Shown here: in pieces, positions 1 to 5,206 of the stretch | Layout of the letters: every line of letters starts with the position of its first letter | How positions within the stretch are numbered: the first letter of the stretch is position 1 | Assembly (NCBI GenBank): GCA_031273445.1 | Contig: JAISRV010000275.1 | Location: 1-6,561 of the forward strand | Direction: 5' to 3' | Origin: Candidatus Adiutrix sp. | GTDB lineage: Bacteria > Desulfobacterota > Desulfarculia > Adiutricales > Adiutricaceae | DNA: 6,561 nt | The notes under the pieces: generated by a model | Database searches by the model: none | What the model saw: only the letters and a program-made list of their open reading frames with translations | Told to the model about the DNA's origin: nothing | Translations under genes and position numbers: made by a program

Positions 1-167
1 GTGGCCGCCAGCGCCGCCAGCGCCGCCTGGTTGACGGCCTTACGGTCGGCCCAAAAGCAGACCAGGAGGCAAGCGGCCAAAATAAAGGCCGCCGGCAGTC
101 TGGACGGCGATTCGGTCGGGGGCATATTAAGATTGAAAAAAGTCCTTATTGATCGCTTGTCGGTCAT
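1..167 (-). CDS. N-terminal fragment of a hydrophobic membrane protein, cut by the left edge
   Basis: Partial gene: about 55 codons are visible and the rest lies beyond the window. I cannot name the family. From the ATG at 167 the product has a short polar, basic head, and a second in-frame ATG at 125 gives MPPTESPSRLPAAF as an alternative N-terminus. A membrane segment follows (AAFILAACLLVCFW), then a basic DRK stop-transfer-like patch, then an Ala/Leu-rich stretch (AALAALAA) encoded by 9-bp tandem repeats at 4-27. This looks like the start of a polytopic membrane protein. It lies 54 nt downstream of the dehydratase on the same strand, so it is probably co-transcribed. In such a cluster an O-antigen ligase/polymerase or a membrane glycosyltransferase would be typical, but that is guesswork from position. 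Neither start has a good Shine-Dalgarno: an AAGGA lies about 17 nt before the 125 ATG, which is too far. Confidence 0.55.
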   Translation of the reverse strand, partial: MTDKRSIRTFFNLNMPPTESPSRLPAAFILAACLLVCFWADRKAVNQAALAALAA

Positions 168-221
168 TAGAGAATTGTTGGCCCCGGTCGTCTTTATTTT
201 TCGTAAGGCAGGAGTCTGGCT

Positions 222-2102
222 TTATCCTGAGTCGGGTTCATATTCAGGCACATGCTCCCGTATGAAGGCTTTGAGGTCCTCAGGGCGGGAGGCCGCGTCA
301 AGCCGCCTGATGCGCGCAATGACCGCCTCGACGTCCAGGCGCGGAACCTGGCGGCGAACGGCCCAGATGCCCGGGTGTTCCGTCGTCTCGGAATCGTCCT
401 GTTCATTCAGCAACACTTCTTCCAGCTTTTCTCCGGGCCGCTTGTCGGTATAGACGATTTTAATGTCCCGGTCCGGCGCCAGGCCGGAAAGCGAAATCAC
501 ATGCCGCACCAGTTTGTCGACGCTGACCGCCTCGCCCATATCCAGAACGAAGATATCGGCCGGCTTCAGGGTCGGCGTCATCAGCACCAGGCCTATGGCC
601 TCCGGTATGGTCATAAAAAAACGGCTCATGAGCGGGTGGGTGATGGTCACCGGGCCGCCCTTCTGGATCTGCCGCTGGATGACCTGCAACAAACTGCCGT
701 TGGAGCCCAAAACGTTTCCGAAACGCACCGTCGTGGCGCGCATGGCGCCGTCGTCGATGTTGTTCAGCGCTATTTCCGCCAGCCGCTTGGTGGCCCCCAT
801 GACGCTGACCGGCATAACCGCCTTGTCGGTGGAAATGAGGAGAAAATTTTTTATGCCCGCCTTTTGAGCGGCCCGGCCCAGCAAAAAAGTGCCCAGGACG
901 TTGTTCCTGAGGGCTTCGGCCGGGCAAAACTCCATTATCGGCACATGTTTGTAAGCCGCCGCGTGCAACACTATGTCCGGCTTGTATTTAGCCAGCACGG
1001 CTTCAACCAGGCGTTCGTTTTGCACCGAGCCGACTTCGAAACTCAGCTTCAGTTCAGGATGCTTTTGGCGCAGGTCGTTATAGAGAAAGAAGACGCCATT
1101 TTCATGGACATCAAATAAGATGATGCTCCTGACGCCGTATTTAGCCAGTTGGCGGCAGATTTCGGAGCCGACGGAGCCCGCGGCGCCGGTGACCAGCGCC
1201 GTCCGCCCCCGATAGAAAGCGGCCAGCCTCAGGGTGTCGAAAGGAATCTGGGGGCGGTTTATCAGGGCCTCCGGCTTTATGTCTTCAAAGGCGGCGAGTA
1301 TATTGGAGCGGATGTCCAGAGTTTTCTGATATGGCGGTATAATTTTGAAACTGAGGCTGAAAGGGGCGCAGAGGTCCACCAGCTTGCGCAGGGGGGCGCC
1401 GGAAAAGCCGGGGATGGCGATTAAAAGCTCTTTGACCTGGTGGGCGGCGATCAGCTCCGGCAGGTCCTCGGCTGAACCTAAAACTTTCAGACCGTTAATA
1501 AAGATGTTCCGCTTTGAAGCGGAATCGTCGATAAATCCAACCAGCCGGTACGGATGGCCGGTGGTTCGCAACAGTTCCCGCACCATAAGCTCGGCGTTGC
1601 CCCCGGCCCCGTAAACCAGGGTGGGCCGGCTGTCGTCCTGGCGTTTGAAGTGATGGTAGCTCTGGCAATACACGGAAAACAGATATTTCGGCAAAAAACG
1701 GACGGCCCCCATAAAGAGCAGGCTCAAGGCCCCTTCCAGGGCGTAAATCGACCGCGGCGGCTGGAGGCCGAAGGGCCTCAGGAGGTAATTTACCGACAAA
1801 AACAGCATGCTGCCGATGCTTACGGCAAAAACCAACTGCCCGGCCTCATTGAGGCCGGCGTGACTGAACGACCAACTGTATTGATGGGCGACATGGTTGC
1901 AGATCAGGCGCAAACCGATCAGCAAGGGCAGGGACTTTAAAAATAAAGAGGAATAATCGCCCCAGGTCGAATAGACGACGATGGCGTCGAAGCGCAGCCA
2001 GAAGGCCAGATAATAGGCCGCGGCAATCAGGACTATGTCGGAAGACAAGAGAAAAGACAGCCGCGCCGCGCGCGACTCGCGGACAATATCTATGATGGGC
2101 AT
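222..2102 (-). CDS. Membrane-anchored UDP-GlcNAc 4,6-dehydratase-type nucleotide-sugar epimerase/dehydratase (CapD/PglF/WbpM family)
   Basis: Probable inner-membrane enzyme that removes water from a UDP-HexNAc (UDP-GlcNAc in characterised relatives) to give a 4-keto-6-deoxy sugar for glycan synthesis. In the 626-residue form there are four membrane helices at about 19-37, 53-71, 88-107 and 119-142. A CoA-binding-like Rossmann domain follows (VYGAGGNAE, about 163-171), then the catalytic extended SDR domain. That domain has the NAD(P)-binding TGAAGSVGSE (305-314), HAAAYKHVP, STDKAV (424-429) and MGATKR (435-440). Met replaces the usual SDR Tyr of YxxxK, which is the mark of this family. The C-terminal IFVLDMGE and RPGEKLEE motifs are also typical. 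Length is normal for the full-length membrane form. Small deviations are Val for Thr in the segment after STDKAV and HPLMSRFF where an acidic residue usually follows HP. Substrate and product stereochemistry cannot be read from sequence. An in-frame TTG at 2165 would add 21 residues. Confidence 0.93.
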   Translation of the reverse strand: MPIIDIVRESRAARLSFLLSSDIVLIAAAYYLAFWLRFDAIVVYSTWGDYSSLFLKSLPLLIGLRLICNHVAHQYSWSFSHAGLNEAGQLVFAVSIGSMLFLSVNYLLRPFGLQPPRSIYALEGALSLLFMGAVRFLPKYLFSVYCQSYHHFKRQDDSRPTLVYGAGGNAELMVRELLRTTGHPYRLVGFIDDSASKRNIFINGLKVLGSAEDLPELIAAHQVKELLIAIPGFSGAPLRKLVDLCAPFSLSFKIIPPYQKTLDIRSNILAAFEDIKPEALINRPQIPFDTLRLAAFYRGRTALVTGAAGSVGSEICRQLAKYGVRSIILFDVHENGVFFLYNDLRQKHPELKLSFEVGSVQNERLVEAVLAKYKPDIVLHAAAYKHVPIMEFCPAEALRNNVLGTFLLGRAAQKAGIKNFLLISTDKAVMPVSVMGATKRLAEIALNNIDDGAMRATTVRFGNVLGSNGSLLQVIQRQIQKGGPVTITHPLMSRFFMTIPEAIGLVLMTPTLKPADIFVLDMGEAVSVDKLVRHVISLSGLAPDRDIKIVYTDKRPGEKLEEVLLNEQDDSETTEHPGIWAVRRQVPRLDVEAVIARIRRLDAASRPEDLKAFIREHVPEYEPDSG

Positions 2103-2109
2103 GCATTTT

Positions 2110-2113
2110 TCCT
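2110..2113 (-). promoter_or_regulatory. Ribosome binding site favouring the ATG start of the dehydratase
   Basis: AGGA on the minus strand lies 7 nt before the ATG at 2102. That start places the first membrane helix about 19 residues in, as is usual for the family. I prefer this start at roughly 60:40 over the TTG at 2165. Confidence 0.5.
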
Positions 2114-2171
2114 GCAGAAAGGGCACGCCATATCTCCATTTGATTCTAAAGCGCTGGTCCGGCAAAAAATA

Positions 2172-2177
2172 TCCTTA
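2172..2177 (-). promoter_or_regulatory. Alternative ribosome binding site (TAAGGA) overlapping the glycosyltransferase stop codon
   Basis: TAAGGA on the minus strand contains the TAA stop of the upstream glycosyltransferase and lies 6 nt before an in-frame TTG at 2165. If used, it couples the two genes and lengthens the dehydratase by 21 mostly basic and aromatic residues. It competes with the AGGA/ATG pair at 2102-2113. Confidence 0.4.
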
Positions 2178-3329
2178 CTTATATCGTATACCTAAAAAAT
2201 AATTTCGTCCACCACTTTTGATCTTGACGACCGACAGGTTCAAAATCTTGTACTCCAGCTTGTGCGCCCGGACTGATTTGCGCCACAAACAGCCCCAGCG
2301 GCCGCGTTGCGAATTTTTGGCCGCGTCATGCTCGGCATAGGTAGGGGCCTGGAAAAGAACGAAATTTTCGCGCACCAGGGCGTCGGCGGCCAAAAGGTCC
2401 CGGCTGGGACGGCGTGTTTTGAAAAAATCAAGCATCAGCCGGTAAAACGTTTCCCTGTATTCGTCATAAGCGTTGGCCAAGAGATCGTCGAAAGCGCCGA
2501 AAGTGTCGCCCCAGAACCTGGCGGCCATTTTATCCAAAAGCCCGTGCGCCGACAATTTGTCGAAAAGATAGGCCCGGACTGGGATCATGTCGGAACAGTC
2601 GCCATGACTCGCGTTCATGACCGAGCCGCTCCGCTGATCGCGGTAAAACATCAGAAACTTTTTTAAAACCGCAAACGTGGACATGGCGGCGAAAATGTCG
2701 CAATGAAAAAAAACGTCTTCAAATTTACTGTCGGCCACAAAGCGGAGGCCGTTGTCGTCAAGGAACGATTTTCGAAAAAGTTTGCCCCAGGCCTCCGTCG
2801 GCACTTTGTGAAAACAGTCGCGCACTTGGCCCGGCCTGAGAGCCAGGCCGGCCTGGGCCGAAGAAAAATTCTTCAGGCTCCGGGGTTGATGCCGGCGGCA
2901 GACCCGGCCGGTCTTGTCGTTATAGACGCTGGCGGCGCAGCAGACGAAATCGGCGCCGGTCTTTTCCGCCAGATTCCGCAACTCCAGGCAATACGAGGGG
3001 GCCCACCAGTCATCCGAATCAAGAAAGGCCACATATCGCCCCCGGGCCAGTTCAAGAGCGGCGTTTCGGGCCGCCCCCGGCCCGCGCCGGGTTGGGAAAT
3101 CCACTATGCGCAAATTGGGCTGCGTCTCTTGGCGGCGGGCCAAAAATTCCCGGCTGGCGTCGGACGAACAATCGTCGACGCATATTATTTCCAGGGGCGC
3201 GAGCGACTGGGCCGACACCGAATCAAGGCATTGGGGCAGGTATTTCGCGGTGTTGTAAACGGGAATGATAACGGATATATCCGATTCACGCTCCGCCTGG
3301 CTGCGGCAGGTCGCTGAAAATGCGGTCAT
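2175..3329 (-). CDS. Family 2 (GT-A fold) glycosyltransferase
   Basis: Cytoplasmic glycosyltransferase expected to move a sugar from a nucleotide sugar onto a polysaccharide or lipid-linked glycan; donor and acceptor are unknown. With the start at 3329 it has 384 residues. The GT2 core begins at once: SVIIPVYNTAKYL (about 19-31), the nucleotide-contacting VDD (51-53), GPGAARNAALE (83-93), and the metal-binding FLDSDDWW (102-109, DxD-type). A later FEDVFF (203-208) carries the acidic pair where the catalytic base usually lies. The C-terminal tail, YKILNLSVVKIKSGG then YFLGIRYK, resembles the short tail on many capsule and O-antigen GT2 enzymes. The frame stays open to a TTG at 3584, but that codon overlaps the promoter -10 box. 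The extra 85 codons also have no family similarity that I recognise and contain an intrinsic terminator, so I reject the longer form. The ATG at 3329 has only a distant GAGG (14 nt). First gene of the minus-strand operon; the dehydratase follows almost immediately. Confidence 0.9.
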   Translation of the reverse strand: MTAFSATCRSQAERESDISVIIPVYNTAKYLPQCLDSVSAQSLAPLEIICVDDCSSDASREFLARRQETQPNLRIVDFPTRRGPGAARNAALELARGRYVAFLDSDDWWAPSYCLELRNLAEKTGADFVCCAASVYNDKTGRVCRRHQPRSLKNFSSAQAGLALRPGQVRDCFHKVPTEAWGKLFRKSFLDDNGLRFVADSKFEDVFFHCDIFAAMSTFAVLKKFLMFYRDQRSGSVMNASHGDCSDMIPVRAYLFDKLSAHGLLDKMAARFWGDTFGAFDDLLANAYDEYRETFYRLMLDFFKTRRPSRDLLAADALVRENFVLFQAPTYAEHDAAKNSQRGRWGCLWRKSVRAHKLEYKILNLSVVKIKSGGRNYFLGIRYK

Positions 3330-3376
3330 GACGTATGGAGAAGCCTCATCATCAATAGCATCAATAACATCCGGCG

Positions 3377-3412
3377 CCCTCAGCCGATTGACCCCGTCCC
3401 GGCGGCTGAAAG
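3377..3412 (-). other. Hairpin in the glycosyltransferase mRNA leader
   Basis: On the minus strand CTTTCAGCCG (3403-3412) can pair with CGGCTGAGGG (3377-3386). The 10 pairs include two G-U wobbles, and the loop is 16 nt. No T-run follows, so it is not itself a terminator. It lies between the leader terminator and the likely start codon at 3329. Confidence 0.45.
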
Positions 3413-3424
3413 GCGGCGGCCCAT

Positions 3425-3453
3425 AAAAAACAAGGCCAGATGGGCATCCGGCC
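3425..3453 (-). terminator. Intrinsic terminator inside the leader of the polysaccharide operon
   Basis: Read on the minus strand, GGCCGGAT (3446-3453) pairs with ATCTGGCC (3434-3441) over 8 bp, one a G-U pair, around a GCCC loop. TTGTTTTTT follows directly (3433-3425). This is a standard rho-independent terminator in one direction only. It lies about 125-150 nt after the expected start of transcription from the 3584-3613 promoter and about 95 nt before the glycosyltransferase start. It therefore fits an attenuator, or the end of a short leader RNA. Confidence 0.7.
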
Positions 3454-3583
3454 GCAACGACAGATTCCCCCGGCAACATGCGTTGAAGAGGTTTAGGCGC
3501 CAGAGGGCTATTTTTATTCAGCCGCGTAAAATTTTTGTAAGTCGTTTGCCGGCCCCTTGCCCGGCCGCGGCTGTTGTTTTGCA

Positions 3584-3613
3584 ATAATACTGCAGCCCCG
3601 CCCGCCTTGTCAA
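3584..3613 (-). promoter_or_regulatory. Sigma70-type promoter for the polysaccharide operon
   Basis: The minus strand has a perfect -35 TTGACA (3608-3613), an 18-bp spacer and a -10 TATTAT (3584-3589, one mismatch from consensus). Transcription would start near 3576-3578 and read into the glycosyltransferase. The -10 box covers the TTG at 3584, so translation must begin further downstream. Confidence 0.65.
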
Positions 3614-3678
3614 GCCGACCGACAGCTCAAAAGGACCTTTTTAAAGTATAAATATATGAATTAACAGTAATAAATATT

Positions 3679-3708
3679 ATTTTAGCTACTATTTTTTATA
3701 ATAATCAA
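3679..3708 (-). promoter_or_regulatory. Possible second, upstream promoter for the polysaccharide operon
   Basis: The minus strand has TTGATT (3703-3708), an 18-bp spacer and TAAAAT (3679-3684). The match is moderate and AT-rich DNA gives such matches by chance. It would add about 95 nt to the leader. Confidence 0.25.
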
Positions 3709-3714
3709 TTCAGT

Positions 3715-3727
3715 TAACCTGAGGTTA
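3715..3727. repeat. Perfect 13-bp palindrome, possible operator
   Basis: TAACCTGAGGTTA is an exact inverted repeat of 6-bp arms around a central G, in the AT-rich divergent region. Its size and symmetry suit a dimeric regulator, but no regulator gene is in view and I do not recognise the motif. It is just upstream of the minus-strand -35-like TTGATT and could affect either direction. Confidence 0.35.
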
Positions 3728-3896
3728 GAGAGAATAAAAAGAGAAAGCAATAAATGAGCCGACTCTGGCCTGGGAAGAGCTTCGGACGATTTTATTTTTT
3801 CTGCCCGCATGGAGGTCGACCTTGCCGGAAAATGAGCTTGAGAGCCCCTGAAGGGTCAGCTTCAATCAATCATGCGGCAAACTTAACACGAAAGAG

Positions 3897-3949
3897 GCCG
3901 CCCAGGCAAGGGCTTTTTCAGGGCTGTTCGGCCTGCGGCGGCGTTTTTT
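3897..3949 (+). terminator. Plus-strand terminator-like hairpin with a T6 tail and no upstream gene
   Basis: GCCGCC-C-AGGC (3897-3907) can pair with GCCT-GC-GGCGGC (3931-3942): 6 plus 4 bp with a small internal loop and a 23-nt terminal loop. GTTTTTT follows at 3943-3949. The long loop and interior mismatch make it weaker than the 3425-3453 terminator. With no credible plus-strand gene before it, it could end a small RNA or prevent read-through from the AT-rich region. Confidence 0.4.
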
Positions 3950-4004
3950 GGGCGACGGCGCAGACCGCCCCGGCCGACCGGCCAACGATTGCAACGCCCC
4001 TGGA

Positions 4005-4033
4005 TTGCCATTTGGGGCGGCCTATGTTAAACT
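4005..4033 (+). promoter_or_regulatory. Candidate promoter for the acyltransferase gene
   Basis: TTGCCA (4005-4010, 5/6 to consensus), a 17-bp spacer and TAAACT (4028-4033, 4/6). It would give a leader of about 26 nt before the ATG at 4067. The -35 lies within a hairpin-forming sequence (3995-4019). This is pattern matching only. Confidence 0.35.
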
Positions 4034-4066
4034 CCAGCGTATTTATGTAATCCTGGATTCGGCTAA

Positions 4067-5122
4067 ATGGCTTTATTTCGGTCAAAAATTAAAGATTTGC
4101 CCCCAGGGGTTCCCGATGGCTCAGGAAAAGATGACCCGGCCGGCCCCTCCCCGGCAGGGCCGGGCGAAGCCGGGGCCCCGTCTCCGGGCCTGAGGCTGGC
4201 CGCGGGGCTCTTCAGGCTGACCACCTGGCCCCTGGCCTGGCTCCCGACCTCCCTGGGGCTGGCCCTGGGCGCCGCGGCCGGACGTCTGGCCTTTCGCCTG
4301 TCGCCCCGACGGCGTCGCATCGCCCTGGCCAACATTGAGATGGTGCGGGCCGCCGGCCATTTGCCGGCCGGTCTGGACGCGGAGGCCACGGCCAGGGAAT
4401 CTTTCGCCAATCTGGGGCGCGGCGCCTGGGAGGCGTTGAAATTTTTCCATCGCGGCCTGGGGCCGTTCTGGACCCATTGCCGGGTCGAAGAGGGCCTGGA
4501 GAGCTTAAGGGAAGCCCAGGCCCTGGCCGAGGCCAGGGGCAGCGGGCTTTTGATCGTGACCGGGCACATAGGCAACTGGGAGCTGATGTGCCAATATGCC
4601 GCCGCGCGCTTCTTCGGCCGGGGCCGGGTGCACATAGTCGGGCGCAGCCTCGGCTCGCCCCTGGCCGACGCCCTGGTCGCCCGGCTGCGCACCAGCGGCG
4701 GCCAGGGCTTCATTTTCAAAACCGGCGGGGCCAAGGCCATGCTGGAGGTCCTGCGGGGCGGCGGCAGCCTGGGCACCCTGATAGACCAGGCGGCCATCGT
4801 CAACCAGGAGGGCCTGCCGCTGCCTTTTCTGGGCCTGCCGGCCCTGACCAACGTCGGCCCCCTGCGCCTGGCCCGCCGCAACAACAGCCCGGTCATAATG
4901 ATGCTTTTCCGGCGCGAAGGCCGGGAACACATAATGAAAGTTCTCCCCCTTCTGGACAAGTCCGCTGATCCGGATAAAAAAGAAGCGCTGATCGCCGACG
5001 CCGTTTTTCTGAACGAGGCTTTGAGCGACTTCATCAGACAATACCCCGACCAATGGCTATGGGGACATCGCCGCTGGAAGACGCCCGAAGGCGTGGCCGG
5101 TAACCCGGCGTCCATTACTTGA
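4067..5122 (+). CDS. LpxL/HtrB-family lysophospholipid or lipid A-type acyltransferase
   Basis: Inner-membrane acyltransferase of 351 residues. Characterised relatives move an acyl chain from acyl-ACP onto a lipid A precursor as a secondary acylation. The catalytic HX4E motif is GHIGNWELM (His167, Glu172). Also family-typical are TLIDQ (237-241), the downstream GLPLPFLGLPALTNVGPLRLA (249-269), and the C-terminal DQWLWGHRRWKTP (328-340). A hydrophobic segment at about 42-74 would anchor the N-terminus. Residues 10-40 are rich in Pro, Gly, Asp and Ala and look like a non-conserved tail. The ATG at 4067 lacks a good Shine-Dalgarno (only a GGA about 11 nt away), but I see no better in-frame start. 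Lipid A synthesis is the most likely role; acylation of another glycolipid or phospholipid is possible, as the family is broad. Its GC content is far above that of the polysaccharide genes to the left. The RACE gene follows 84 nt later on the same strand. Confidence 0.9.
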   Translation: MALFRSKIKDLPPGVPDGSGKDDPAGPSPAGPGEAGAPSPGLRLAAGLFRLTTWPLAWLPTSLGLALGAAAGRLAFRLSPRRRRIALANIEMVRAAGHLPAGLDAEATARESFANLGRGAWEALKFFHRGLGPFWTHCRVEEGLESLREAQALAEARGSGLLIVTGHIGNWELMCQYAAARFFGRGRVHIVGRSLGSPLADALVARLRTSGGQGFIFKTGGAKAMLEVLRGGGSLGTLIDQAAIVNQEGLPLPFLGLPALTNVGPLRLARRNNSPVIMMLFRREGREHIMKVLPLLDKSADPDKKEALIADAVFLNEALSDFIRQYPDQWLWGHRRWKTPEGVAGNPASIT

Positions 5123-5123
5123 A

Positions 5124-5142
5124 GGCCCGCCTAAGCCGGGCC
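5124..5142 (+). repeat. Hairpin just after the acyltransferase stop
   Basis: GGCCCG (5124-5129) pairs with CGGGCC (5137-5142) around a 7-nt loop, two bases after the stop codon. No T-run follows directly, so it is unlikely to be an efficient intrinsic terminator; it may protect the mRNA 3' end. Confidence 0.4.
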
Positions 5143-5158
5143 AAGGGGCTTGTTTTGC

Positions 5159-5185
5159 CCGGCCGCCGCCAAAGCCGGCGGCCGG
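5159..5185 (+). repeat. Perfect 10-bp GC hairpin between the acyltransferase and RACE genes
   Basis: CCGGCCGCCG (5159-5168) and CGGCGGCCGG (5176-5185) are exact reverse complements around the loop CCAAAGC. All stem pairs are G-C, so this is a very stable structure. It ends 21 nt before the RACE start and 12 nt before its ribosome binding site. Neither strand has a T-run after it, so it is not an intrinsic terminator. Confidence 0.55.
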
Positions 5186-5206
5186 CGAAGCCCGCATGAG
5201 GAAGAC

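Larger units (their letters stand above)
3614..4066. other. Divergent intergenic region with no convincing gene
   Basis: This stretch separates the minus-strand polysaccharide operon from the plus-strand acyltransferase. The part at about 3640-3755 is extremely AT-rich (3661-3720 holds 10 G/C in 60) and has several -10-like boxes on both strands, including a plus-strand TATAAT at 3697-3702 without a good -35. From about 3757 to 4060 base composition returns to GC-rich and several hairpins appear. One is a weak stem at 3759-3785 followed by a T-rich run. A 98-codon plus-strand frame (3754-4050) is present, but its codon use is unlike the neighbours, I recognise no family, and a terminator lies inside it, so I do not call it a gene. 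Confidence 0.6.

Noticed and set aside
4..27. Tandem GCCGCCAGC repeat as a CRISPR or mobile-element remnant
   Set aside because: It is only about 2.7 copies of 9 bp and simply encodes an Ala/Leu-rich helix in the left-edge gene.
252..1118. 288-codon plus-strand open frame opposite the dehydratase
   Set aside because: No family resemblance and His/Gln/Arg-rich shadow composition; the minus strand carries the complete SDR domain.
2703..3317. 204-codon plus-strand open frame opposite the glycosyltransferase
   Set aside because: Shadow frame; the GT2 motifs are on the minus strand.
3425..3584. JUMPstart/ops (RfaH) element in the polysaccharide leader
   Set aside because: I looked for a GGCGGTAGCGTGC-like core in the leader and saw no convincing match.
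3754..4050. 98-codon plus-strand frame in the divergent region
   Set aside because: Codon use (CGA, AGA, TCA, ACA) unlike the neighbouring genes, no recognisable domain, and a terminator-like hairpin inside it. The upstream purine run is only a weak ribosome binding site.
4063..5115. 350-codon open frame on the minus strand opposite the acyltransferase
   Set aside because: It is a mirror of the plus-strand gene in GC-rich DNA, with no recognisable domain and Arg/Pro/Ser-rich composition; the plus-strand product has clear catalytic and family motifs.
5159..5185. Intrinsic terminator between acyltransferase and RACE genes
   Set aside because: The stem is excellent but neither strand has a T-run after it.
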